Shown here: positions 23,005 through 31,129 of the stretch, in pieces | Layout: every line of letters starts with the position of its first letter | Numbering within the stretch: the stretch's first letter is position 1 | Assembly: GCF_000504285.1 (NCBI RefSeq) | Contig: NZ_KI632511.1 | Span: 3,035,372 to 3,099,371 of the forward strand | DNA length: 64,000 nt | Direction: 5' to 3' | Origin: Actinospica robiniae DSM 44927 | Lineage (GTDB): Bacteria > Actinomycetota > Actinomycetes > Streptomycetales > Catenulisporaceae | The notes under the pieces: generated by a model | What the model was told of the DNA's origin: nothing | What the model saw: the letters and a program-made list of their open reading frames with translations, nothing else | The model's database searches: none | Translations under genes and position numbers: made by a program

Positions 23005-25197
23005 ATGGGGTCTCGCGGCGGACGGCTGGGCCGCCTATCGCCCCACGGCGGGCCGATATCTGCGGCCTATCTCGTGCTGCTCGTCGCGTTGACGGCGCTG
23101 GCGTCGGTGCCCGGGACGCGGTCCGCGGCGACGGTCGCGCTGGCGGCCGGGGCGGTCGTCGCAGCGGTGGTCGGAGCGTGCAAGCTCGGGCGCCACCATC
23201 TGTGGGCGGGGATGCTGCTGGTCGGGGCGTTGCTCGCGCAGCTGATCGGGCTGATCTTGTTCCTCCGGGACGGGGGCCTGACGGAACGGCCCGGGACCTT
23301 TCCCACGGTCACCGACGCCTGGTTCATCGCGGCGTTGCCCCTGATGATCGCGGCGCTGGCGCTGCTCACGGTTCCCGGGATCGAGCGGCCTTGGTCGGCG
23401 ATCCTCGACGCCTGCATCGTCGCGGTCGCCCTGGCGCTGCTGCTGTGGCTGGCGCTGTTCGACAGCGTGCACCCGGTCTGGCCGTCCTGGCAGCCCAAGG
23501 TGATCGCCTTCGTCTACATGCTGGGCTATGTCGCGGTCCTGGCTCTCTCGGTGCTGATGATGGGCTCGGACACGGGTCGGGTGCGGGTCGGCGCCCTGTT
23601 CGTCATCGGCTCGGTCGGACTGGTGTTCGGTGCGTTCGCGGTGCTGCCGCACCCCGACCCTGCACCGCCGGCCGGGACCGGGGTGTACGTCGGGTTCGCG
23701 GTCTCCCGGCTGGCCTGGTCGGCCGCGGTGCTCGATCCGACGCTGGCTCCGCGCGATCCGGCCGAACGGCGCCCGGCGCTCACGCCGCGCGACTGGAGCA
23801 TCCTGATGACGATCGCGGCCCTGCTGGGCCCGGTCATCCTGTTCGTGCAGGACGTGCGCGGACAGCTCACCGACGGCCCGGGCCAGACGGCGGTCGCGCT
23901 GGTGCTGTTCACGTCCGTGGCCGCGCGCCTGGCTCTGGCGATGTGGGAGGGGCTGCGCTCCACGGCGACCGAGCGGACGCTGCGCCGGACCGGGACGCTG
24001 CTGCTGTCGGCCGGGAGCCTCGCCGAGGTCGCCGCGGGACTCGCGCGCGCCGGCGCCGAGCTGACCGCGTCACGCATCGACACCGACGTGGTGCTGCTCC
24101 TCGACCACCGGCCGGACGGGTCCCGCGGCAAAGGTTCGACGGCTGATCTGGGCGGTTGGCGAACGGTGACGATGTACCCGTTGGCCACCGGAACCGCCGG
24201 GCACGAGCGGACCATCGGGACGATGATCGCCGCATCGAACCGGGCGTCACTGTCCGCGCTGGACGGCCCGCTGCGCATCCTGGCAGACCAGACGGCGCTC
24301 GCCATCGACCGGCTCAAGTCGCAGCGCGAGCTGCGCCAGCACGAGAAGGAGGCGTACTTCCGCACGCTGGTGCAGAACACGTCCGACGTGATCTTCGTCG
24401 TGGAGGCCGACGGGACGATCCGCTACGCCAGCCCGTCCGCGGCGCGGATGCTCGGCCCGCGGGCCGCGCCCGGGGTCCATCTGGCCGAGCTGGCCGCCGC
24501 GGGAGCCGAGGACACCGTGCGCGACCTGCTCGCCAGCCCGCACGCGGGTCCGATCGACCTTCGCTTCACCGCCGCGGACGGGTCCGTCGTGGACAGCGAG
24601 ACGCGCTGCGCCGACCTGCGGCACGAGCCGACGGTCGGCGCGTTGGCCATCACCTTGCACGACGTCACCGAGCAGCGCCGACTGCTGGCCCGGCTGCAGG
24701 ACCTGGCCCACGAGGATCCGCTCAGCGGCCTGGCCAACCGGCGCCGCTTCCTCGAAGCCGTGGACGAGGCGCTCGCGCCCGAGAACGCCGGCGATCGGCC
24801 GGTCGCCGTGATGATGCTGGACGTCGACGACTTCAAGCAGGTCAACGACACTTTGGGACACGCGGCCGGCGACGAGCTGATCCAACGGATCGCGCTCCGG
24901 CTGGAGTCCTCCGTGCGGGCCGCGGACACCGTGGCGCGGCTCGGCGGCGACGAATTCGCCGTGCTGGTCACCACGGCCCATCACGTCGCAGAGCTCGAAC
25001 AGCTGGCCGACCGGATCGTCACCTCGTTCCGGGAGCCGGTGGTGCTCGACTCGGGGCCGCTGACGACGTCCGTCAGCGGCGGGCTGGCCGTGGTCACGGC
25101 CCCGTTCCGCACCCACGAACTGCTGCGCCGAGCCGACATCGCGCTCTACACCGCGAAGGGCGCCGGGAAGCGGCAGTGGCGCCGACACGGGGCTTGA
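23005..25197 (+). CDS. Membrane-bound diguanylate cyclase (7-8 spans, PAS, GGDEF)
   Basis: A 730-residue signalling protein. The N-terminal 320 residues carry about eight hydrophobic spans forming a membrane sensor. A PAS domain follows (YFRTLVQNTSDVIFVVEADG, near 450), then a GGDEF domain (about 565-725) with intact catalytic ARLGGDEF and DPLSGLANRRRF. An RxxD inhibitory site (RAAD) lies five residues before GGDEF, so product feedback is expected. There is no EAL or HD-GYP domain. It should make cyclic di-GMP, which controls development in Streptomyces. It ends 21 bp before the convergent NUDIX gene. Confidence 0.85.
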   Translation: MGSRGGRLGRLSPHGGPISAAYLVLLVALTALASVPGTRSAATVALAAGAVVAAVVGACKLGRHHLWAGMLLVGALLAQLIGLILFLRDGGLTERPGTFPTVTDAWFIAALPLMIAALALLTVPGIERPWSAILDACIVAVALALLLWLALFDSVHPVWPSWQPKVIAFVYMLGYVAVLALSVLMMGSDTGRVRVGALFVIGSVGLVFGAFAVLPHPDPAPPAGTGVYVGFAVSRLAWSAAVLDPTLAPRDPAERRPALTPRDWSILMTIAALLGPVILFVQDVRGQLTDGPGQTAVALVLFTSVAARLALAMWEGLRSTATERTLRRTGTLLLSAGSLAEVAAGLARAGAELTASRIDTDVVLLLDHRPDGSRGKGSTADLGGWRTVTMYPLATGTAGHERTIGTMIAASNRASLSALDGPLRILADQTALAIDRLKSQRELRQHEKEAYFRTLVQNTSDVIFVVEADGTIRYASPSAARMLGPRAAPGVHLAELAAAGAEDTVRDLLASPHAGPIDLRFTAADGSVVDSETRCADLRHEPTVGALAITLHDVTEQRRLLARLQDLAHEDPLSGLANRRRFLEAVDEALAPENAGDRPVAVMMLDVDDFKQVNDTLGHAAGDELIQRIALRLESSVRAADTVARLGGDEFAVLVTTAHHVAELEQLADRIVTSFREPVVLDSGPLTTSVSGGLAVVTAPFRTHELLRRADIALYTAKGAGKRQWRRHGA

Positions 25198-25218
25198 GAT
25201 CCTGCGTGAGCAGGGTCC

Positions 25219-25938
25219 TTATTCGCCGGAGCCCTTGGCCAGCAAGACCTGGGCGAGCATGCCGAGCGTGGTCCAGTCGGCGGAACGGCTGCGCAGGATC
25301 TCGCCGAACGTGGTCACCTCGACCCAGGTGCGCTCCTCGACCCCGTCGCCGTGTGCGCATTGTTGAAGGCTGACAAGCTCGGCCAACTCCGCCTCGTCGA
25401 TCCGCGCCGAGAACAGGTGCACCTGGTGGATGGACAGCGTCGCTACGGCCTGACGGCTGCCGTGCGAGGTGAGCCGGTCGGCGTCGAGCACGAAACCGGT
25501 CTCCTCGGCCAGTTCCGCGGCGGCTTGCGCGCGGTGCCCGGGCTCCGTGCCCGAGCCGCTCGGCAGTTCGTGCACGTAGCCGTCGGCCGTCGCCCCGGGG
25601 CTGCGGAACTCGCGGATGAGCACCACGACCGTCTCGTCCAGCGTGGGGCCCGGGCGGTAAAGCGCCACGGCGCTGACGTCGGGGCGCGCGACGAGGACTT
25701 CGTTCTCCTTGACCCGGTTCTCCGCGGTGACGAAGACCGCCACGCTCAGCACCCAGAGAATCGGCAGGTTCTCGGGGCCGGCTCGCAGCTCCCACGCGAG
25801 CCGTGCGGCGCGCAGGACGTTGCCGGCGCGCAGCTGAGCGGCGTACCAGCGCTGGAAGCCCTCCGTCCGCCAGATCTCCGCGGGCACGCCGGGCACGCTC
25901 GGTACGTCCGAGGGCGCCGGAGGGGTCGTCGGCGGCAT
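25219..25938 (-). CDS. NUDIX hydrolase
   Basis: A 239-residue protein with an N-terminal extension (about 85 residues) before a NUDIX fold. The box reads GSGTEPGHRAQAAAELAEETGF, matching Gx5Ex7REUxEExGU at the metal-binding glutamates but with Ala in place of the conserved Arg. An upstream ETVVVLIREFRSP strand and ELPSG before the box resemble ADP-ribose pyrophosphatase-type members. It starts 1 bp after the stop of the truncated TetR gene on the same strand, so the two were probably one transcription unit. The substrate is unknown. Confidence 0.7.
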   Translation of the reverse strand: MPPTTPPAPSDVPSVPGVPAEIWRTEGFQRWYAAQLRAGNVLRAARLAWELRAGPENLPILWVLSVAVFVTAENRVKENEVLVARPDVSAVALYRPGPTLDETVVVLIREFRSPGATADGYVHELPSGSGTEPGHRAQAAAELAEETGFVLDADRLTSHGSRQAVATLSIHQVHLFSARIDEAELAELVSLQQCAHGDGVEERTWVEVTTFGEILRSRSADWTTLGMLAQVLLAKGSGE

Positions 25939-25939
25939 G

Positions 25940-26200
25940 CTAGGCGGGCCGGGCCTGGTCGAGGCAGCGTTTGACCCGCCGCGCGTACTCGTCGAAGCTC
26001 TCCTCTTCGCGCCAGGTCTCGTACGCGGTGATCATCGCGGCCATGGCCAGATTCGTCTGCAGGATCGCGGACGTCTCGTCGGTCCCGGCGGCGCGGGCGA
26101 GGGCCCAGGCGCGCAGGTCCGTGACGAACTGTTCGCCGGTGATCTTCGAGGACTGGGCCAGGGCGGGCGAGGCGGCCTTGAGCCGGCGCTGCCAACGCCG
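25940..26200 (-). pseudogene. TetR-family regulator remnant (C-terminal part only)
   Basis: The minus frame ends TAG at 25940-25942 and encodes about 86 helical residues (RRLKAASPALAQSSKITGEQ, then LRAWALARAAGTDETSAILQ, AAMITAYETWREEESFDEYA) that fit the ligand-binding C-terminal half of TetR regulators. No DNA-binding domain or start codon precedes it. An in-frame stop lies just upstream, within sequence belonging to the SDR remnant on the other strand. The boundary is at about 26,190-26,200. Confidence 0.6.
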
Positions 26201-26763
26201 GCTACGGCCTGTTCGGCATGATCGAGGAGATCACCGAGCAGCACTTGCGCGACCAGATCGAGACGAACCTGTTCGGCGCGTTCTTCGTCACCCGGGCCGT
26301 CCTGCCGATCCTGCGCGCCCAGGGCGCCGGCCACCTCGTCCAGATCTCCACGATCGGCGGCATCGCCGCGTTCCCCTCGCTCGGCGGATACCACGCCTCG
26401 AAGTGGGCCCTCGAAGGGCTCAGCGAGGCACTCTCCCAGGAACTCGCCGGGACCGGCGTCAAGGTCACCCTGGTCGAGCCGGGCGGGTTCGCCACCGACT
26501 GGGGCGGTTCCTCCGCCGTCCACGCCACCCCGAACCCGGCCTACGACCACATCCGCGAGGCGATGGCGGCCCGCGCCGGCGGGGCCCAGTACGGCGACCC
26601 GGCCGCCGCCGGCTCGGCCCTGCTGCAGATCGTCGACGCCGAGAACCCGCCGCTGCGCGTGCTCTTCGGATCGCAGCCCACGCAGATCGTCCAGCACGTC
26701 TACGCCCAGCGGCTGCAGACCTGGGCCGACTGGGAGCACGTCTCCCACGCCGCGCAGGGCTGA
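26191..26763 (+). pseudogene. SDR oxidoreductase remnant lacking the nucleotide-binding N-terminus
   Basis: The sequence enters an SDR at its central NAG motif (ANAGYGLFGMIEEIT) and continues normally: TNLFGAFFVTRAVLP, ISTIGGIAAFPSLGGYHASK with catalytic Ser and YxxxK, VEPGGFATDW, and a complete C-terminus ending at 26763. The first 80 or so residues, including TGxxxGIG, are missing. An internal ATG at 26218 would give 181 residues but could not bind NAD(P). The break coincides with the truncated divergent TetR gene. Confidence 0.75.
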
Positions 26764-26822
26764 GCGTTGCCAGGGGCCTGCGCGCACCACACGCCGCAGG
26801 CCCCGTCAGGCCGCCGACGTCG

Positions 26823-27404
26823 TCATCGCTGGATGAAAGGGGTTCTGGCCGACCTCGCGTCCTTGGCCGCCATCCGCGCCCCGCGCACCGCCATGCGGAC
26901 CGCCCTCGGCCACAGCTGCCAGGTGAGCGGCTGCACCAGCAGCGGAACCGCCGCAGCGGCGAGAAGCCACAGGCTCCACCCGGCATAGGAGCTGTAGTGC
27001 GCCGAGTCCGTCGCAGGGTTCGTCGTGTCGTACTCGTCCGACCACTCGAAGTGGGCATAGCTGGCCACCCACAGCAGCGCCAGCGACGCGTACGCGAGCA
27101 GGATCGTCGCGCGGAAGTGCACCCGCGTGTGCAACCGGCGCAAGCGCAGGGCCTGCGGCCCGAACGCGTCGCGCGGGCCGCCGCCGCGTCGCCACGCCGG
27201 GATCGTCACCGCCGTCCACATCAGCGCGAGCGCCGGGATCGCCCACAGGTTGCCCGAGTCCACGTCCGCGTCGCCGATCAACGCCAGCAACACGACCGCG
27301 CCTACCAGGCAGGCGATCGAGGGCGACGCGCGCCGCAACCGCCCACGCTTGCGCTCACTCAGTTCCCCGCCGAACGAACCCAACCCGCCATCCGAGTCCC
27401 ACAT
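26823..27404 (-). CDS. Hypothetical membrane protein
   Basis: A 193-residue protein with four hydrophobic segments (SIACLVGAVVLLALIG, LWAIPALALMWTAVTI, ATILLAYASLALLWVAS, WSLWLLAAAAVPLLVQPL) and an Arg-rich tail. The start at 27404 is preferred over one 21 codons upstream because the upstream part is Gly/Arg-rich and GAAGGGG lies before 27404. No family is recognised. It is divergent from the DUF3048 lipoprotein gene. Confidence 0.6.
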   Translation of the reverse strand: MWDSDGGLGSFGGELSERKRGRLRRASPSIACLVGAVVLLALIGDADVDSGNLWAIPALALMWTAVTIPAWRRGGGPRDAFGPQALRLRRLHTRVHFRATILLAYASLALLWVASYAHFEWSDEYDTTNPATDSAHYSSYAGWSLWLLAAAAVPLLVQPLTWQLWPRAVRMAVRGARMAAKDARSARTPFIQR

Positions 27405-27526
27405 GTGCCGGCCCCTTCTTCCTCCACCTTCGACAGTAGCGGGCCCGGACGCCTCACTCCATCGCACCAGCGGAAGTTTGACGCCGCATCAGCCGAGGCA
27501 GACCTGCACCCGGCAGGTGAAAGCGC

Positions 27527-28513
27527 ATGAGAACCCGAGGCGACACGCGGATGACGAACCGGCTCAGCTATCGACGACGAGGCCGCGCCGCGCTCGCGAC
27601 GGCCGTCGTGGCGGCGGCCGCCACGGCCGCAGGCCTGCTGGCCGCGGCCGGGTGTTCGTCCAGCTCGCCCGCGACGAATCCGCTGACCGGCCAGGGCTCC
27701 GGCGGCCACGTCCTCGCCGCGAAGATCGACAACGTCGGCGCGGCGCAGACCCAGCTCTCCGGACTGAACTCCGCGGATCTCGTCTACGTCATCCAGGTCG
27801 AGGGCGGTCTGAGCCGCTACCTGGCCGTGTTCGACAGCTCGACCGCGCCGGACGTCCGGGTCGGGCCGCTGCGCAGCGCGCGGCAGACGGACATCCCGCT
27901 GCTCGCGCCGTTCGGCCGGGTCGGGCTCGCCTACACCGGCGCGATCTCCGGCCTGCTGCCCGAGCTCGCCGCGGCGAACCTGCAGAACATCACCCCGGCG
28001 GTCGCGCCGAAGCTGTTCAGCAACGGCGGCTCCTCCCCCACCTACCTCCAGACCTCCGCGGTCTTCTCCGCGTACCCGAACCTCGCCGAGACCCAGAACG
28101 TGGGCTTCCAGTTCGGCGCCGCGCCGGACGGCGGGCAGCCGGCCGCCTCCGCGGCGGCGCAGCTGCCCGGCGCCTCGTTCGCCTTCACCGCCTCCGGGCA
28201 GAAGTGGCTGGTGAGTGTGGACGGGCGCGCGGCGACGAGTTCCGGGCAGGGGCGCCTGAGCGCGGACAACGTGATCATCCAGCATGTCCACGTCGTCGCC
28301 GGCAAGTTCACCGACCACAACGCCGGGCACGCCGACAACGAGGTCTTCTCCCAGACCACCGGCTCGGGCCAGGCCGACTTCTACCGCGGCGGCCAGGTCT
28401 GGCACGGTCAGTGGTCCAAGGCGGGCGACACCTCGCCCACGGACTACACGGTCGGGGGCGCCACCATGCTCCTGGCGCCCGGCCGGACCTGGATCGTGCT
28501 CGAAGGCAGCTGA
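27527..28513 (+). CDS. DUF3048 (YerB-like) lipoprotein
   Basis: A 328-residue lipoprotein: twin-basic n-region, hydrophobic core and lipobox AAGC with Cys at about residue 43. The mature part matches the DUF3048 family: AAKIDNVGAAQTQLSGLNSA, LVYVIQVEGGLSRYLAVF, RVGPLRSARQTDIPLL and a C-terminal APGRTWIVL segment. Family members are extracellular, membrane-anchored and of unknown biochemical role. AGGTGAAAG precedes ATG 27527; a second ATG eight codons in (27551) is possible. Confidence 0.8.
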   Translation: MRTRGDTRMTNRLSYRRRGRAALATAVVAAAATAAGLLAAAGCSSSSPATNPLTGQGSGGHVLAAKIDNVGAAQTQLSGLNSADLVYVIQVEGGLSRYLAVFDSSTAPDVRVGPLRSARQTDIPLLAPFGRVGLAYTGAISGLLPELAAANLQNITPAVAPKLFSNGGSSPTYLQTSAVFSAYPNLAETQNVGFQFGAAPDGGQPAASAAAQLPGASFAFTASGQKWLVSVDGRAATSSGQGRLSADNVIIQHVHVVAGKFTDHNAGHADNEVFSQTTGSGQADFYRGGQVWHGQWSKAGDTSPTDYTVGGATMLLAPGRTWIVLEGS

Positions 28514-28591
28514 GCCGCCGAAGGCCCGAAGAGCTCCAGGGAACGCGAGCGCGGGCCGACGTGAACTCGGGCCGCGCCCCACCCTCGATGC

Positions 28592-29398
28592 TCAGCGGCG
28601 GCGGCCCTGATCCCGCCGGCCGGCCACGCGTCGCCATCCCTGCCCGGGCAGCGGCTGCGCTGTCGCGAGGCCGACGCCCCGGGAGCCGACCGGATCCCGC
28701 GTGGCCCGGGGGAAGTCGTCCCGGCTGACGAAGTGCGAGAACTCCAGGCTCACGAGCTTCCGCGCCGAGATGACGACGAAGCCCACACCCGTCAGCTCTC
28801 GCAGAGCCGTCTCACCGGCTTCCCGAACCAAGATGGGCTGGGAAAGGACGAGTTCGCGATCCTGCGTCTCCTCCACGAGATCGTTGAGCGACAAGAGCGG
28901 CCCGCTCAGGAAGCGCCCGTCTTCAAGGTGGCACCCGACGTACACGCAGACCTTGTACTTCGTGTCGTCGAATTGCCGCATCACTTTGGCCCAGGCCGAT
29001 TGCGCCGGTGGTTCGACTTCTGCGAAACGCTGTAGTGACCGCACCACGCCATGACGCAGTCTTCCGTGCGCCGAAACGAATCCGAGGACACAGGCCACTG
29101 CGACGTAACCGAAGAGCCATTCGACGATCAGCTTGTCGTGAGCCAGCCAGTACGCGTTCCCCGCCTTGAACCAGTTCGTCAGGCTGGGTGTCTGACGCGG
29201 CGCCCAGAGCCTGACCGGGAGGAACAGGAGCAGGACCACGGCGTCGCACAGCAGGCTCGCGGTGACGATCTGCACCGCTTCCCGGAGCGGGGACTGGTCC
29301 GCCCTGCTGGCGAACTGCTCCTGCCGCAGGTTGTACACGAAGCCCGGCAGCAGCAGCACCGCGAACGCGACGAGACCGGCGAAAGTGCTCGGCAGCAT
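28592..29398 (-). CDS. DUF6338-type membrane protein
   Basis: A 268-residue protein with three membrane segments in the first 120 residues (TFAGLVAFAVLLLPGFVY, VTASLLCDAVVLLLFLPV, WLFGYVAVACVLGFVSA) and a soluble C-terminal part (YKVCVYVGCHLEDGRFLSG, then SRDRELVLSQP-like strand order). The N-terminal LLPGFVYNLRQEQ and SPLREAVQIV stretches resemble the actinobacterial DUF6338 family. It lies 12 bp downstream of an 85-residue protein gene on the same strand, so the two are likely an operon. Function unknown. Confidence 0.65.
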   Translation of the reverse strand: MLPSTFAGLVAFAVLLLPGFVYNLRQEQFASRADQSPLREAVQIVTASLLCDAVVLLLFLPVRLWAPRQTPSLTNWFKAGNAYWLAHDKLIVEWLFGYVAVACVLGFVSAHGRLRHGVVRSLQRFAEVEPPAQSAWAKVMRQFDDTKYKVCVYVGCHLEDGRFLSGPLLSLNDLVEETQDRELVLSQPILVREAGETALRELTGVGFVVISARKLVSLEFSHFVSRDDFPRATRDPVGSRGVGLATAQPLPGQGWRRVAGRRDQGRRR

Positions 29399-29410
29399 CG
29401 GCTCTCTCGA

Positions 29411-29668
29411 TCATCCCTGAGGCAGGTTGGGCCCGCGTCCACGCTTCCCGAACGCCCGCAGGATCGCGTTCGACGGCGGCGTGGCCGGCTTCACCTTCCT
29501 GGTCGGATCGGTCGGCGACGGCGTCTTCGGAACCACCGGCAGCGGCTGCGGCGGATTCTTCGGCTGTTTCTGGCCGCCGTTGGTGGCTCCGTCGGCGGCC
29601 TGCGCCGCCGCCGCGGCGGCTTGCGGCCTCTTGCGCCGGCCGAACACGCCGTTTCCCTCTTCGGACAT
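29411..29668 (-). CDS. Small Ala/Pro/Lys-rich protein upstream of DUF6338
   Basis: An 85-residue frame with a very good ribosome-binding site (AAGGAGGGGATCG before ATG 29668). The product is hydrophilic and probably disordered, with an Ala/Gln-rich stretch, a Pro/Lys-rich middle (QKQPKNPPQPLPVVPK) and a basic C-terminus. No family is recognised. It pairs with the DUF6338 gene and may be its small partner. Confidence 0.6.
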   Translation of the reverse strand: MSEEGNGVFGRRKRPQAAAAAAQAADGATNGGQKQPKNPPQPLPVVPKTPSPTDPTRKVKPATPPSNAILRAFGKRGRGPNLPQG

Positions 29669-29775
29669 CGATCCCCTCCTTGCTCCGCGGACTGCGCAAA
29701 CCCACCTTGCGGAACGAACCCCCGGCAGCGAGTTACTCATACCCTCCGGCGCGGCACGGTACTCTCGCTCGCGGC

Positions 29776-30529
29776 TCAGTCGATTTCGACGCCTGATCTG
29801 CGGGAACGTATTCCGATCAGCACGAGCGAGACCGCCGCGGCGATCAAGATGCTGATTCCGCCGACGAGCGCGCAGGTGTGCAGCGCGTCGGTGAAGCCGG
29901 CGTCGTATGCACCCAGCGCCTGCGCCGTGGCCCGCCGCGTGGAGAGCTGCAGGAACGCACCGGCCTGGATGCCGGCGCTCGAGACCATGCCCTGCACGGT
30001 GCCCTGGTCTATGGGGTTGAGGCCGGATGCGGCGAGGTGGCCGGGAAGCGCGGCCAGGGTGCGGTCGGACAGGAGAACGCCGAAGACGGCCGGCCCGAGC
30101 GCACTGCCGATCTGTCGCAGGGTGCTGTTGGCCGATCCCGACGGTGCCCGCGAACTGACACGGCACGCTGTCGACGGCGATCGTGGTCACTGGCGCCATG
30201 GCGAGGGCGATGCCGATGCCGAAGACCGCGATCACCAGCGCGGCCACGCCGGTGCCGGTGTCGGCCTTCAAACGGGTCACCAGCAGGGCGCCGCCGCCGG
30301 CGATGAGGAGCCCGGCGAACAGCAGCAGGCCCGCGCCGACGCGCCCGATCAGCCGCCCGACCAGGGGGCTGAGAAGCACCGTGAACCCGTTGAGCGCGAC
30401 GAGCCGGACCCCGATGTCCCAGGCCGAGGCGCGGTGCACCAGCCCGAAGTACTCGCTGAGCGCGAACACCAGCCCGACCTGAGCCGCGAGCAGCACGGCC
30501 ATGATCGGGGAGTTGATCACAGGCCGCAA
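29776..30529 (-). pseudogene. MFS drug-exporter (DHA2 type) remnant, 5'-truncated and frameshifted
   Basis: The sequence encodes the second half of a 14-span EmrB/QacA-type exporter: LVALNGFTVLLSPLVGRLIG, GIGIALAMAPVTTIAVDSVP, then after a one-base shift at about 30,131-30,150 SGSANSTLRQIGSALGPAVF and the last spans to the stop at 29776. The first six or seven spans are absent: upstream of 30529 there is only a short non-homologous stretch with an in-frame stop. It is downstream of marR on the same strand, the usual place for a MarR-controlled exporter. Confidence 0.75.
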
Positions 30530-30622
30530 ACGTATTCGTGCTTTGCGTCAGCGACCTGAGTATCACGCGGTGAGGGCGCCCGGACACCGCTGCGCGTGCA
30601 AGCTAAGCTGCACACCCGTGTA

Positions 30623-31051
30623 TCAGAGCTCGGATAACTCTTCCATCAGCGTGGCCGCCAGGCGCAGCACCTGGCGCTCGGTCTCGTTCAGTTCACGCAG
30701 CGCCTGAGCGAGCCAGCGGTCGCGGCCGGAGGCGTCGACGGCGAGGGCGCCGAGCCCGTCCGGGCTCAGCGAGAGGACGGACTGGCGCCGGTCGCGCTCG
30801 TCGCGCTCGCGGATGATCAGACCGGCCTGCTCGAGGTCCGCGATGACGCGGGTGAGCGACTGCGGCTGCTGGCGTTCGGCGACGGCGATCTCGCCGGGCG
30901 TGCTGGGGCCGTTGCGGTGCAGGTGGCTGAGCACCGCGAGCTTGTTCAGGCTCAGGCCGTCGGCCGGGCGCTCCGCCCGCAGCCGCCGGGCCAGCCGGGT
31001 CGCGCCGCGCCGGACCTGCGCGACGAGCTCGGGGGAGATGTCGTTCGCCAT
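30623..31051 (-). CDS. MarR family transcriptional regulator
   Basis: A 142-residue winged-helix protein. The DNA-binding region contains TPGEIAVAERQQPQSLTRVI (recognition helix), followed by the beta-wing IIRERDERDRRQSVLSLSPDG, typical of MarR, with dimerisation helices at both ends. Such proteins usually repress a divergent or downstream exporter and release DNA on binding aromatic ligands. The divergent neighbour is a FUSC-type aromatic-acid exporter, and the downstream gene is an inactivated MFS exporter; both are plausible targets. Confidence 0.85.
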   Translation of the reverse strand: MANDISPELVAQVRRGATRLARRLRAERPADGLSLNKLAVLSHLHRNGPSTPGEIAVAERQQPQSLTRVIADLEQAGLIIRERDERDRRQSVLSLSPDGLGALAVDASGRDRWLAQALRELNETERQVLRLAATLMEELSEL

Positions 31052-31129
31052 ATTACTACGCTATCACTTACTATCTTCAAGGTGAGCTTGGACGCGGCTG
31101 CCGCTTGAAGAAGGGGATCGGTATCACCA
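31052..31129. promoter_or_regulatory. marR-FUSC intergenic region with repeated TTACTA sites
   Basis: TTACTA occurs at 31,053-31,058 and 31,068-31,073, 15 bp apart, in an AT-rich patch next to the marR start. An inverted pair CTTCAAG (about 31,076) and CTTGAAG (about 31,104) lies nearer the FUSC start. Either set could be the MarR operator; this is inference from position. Confidence 0.35.
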
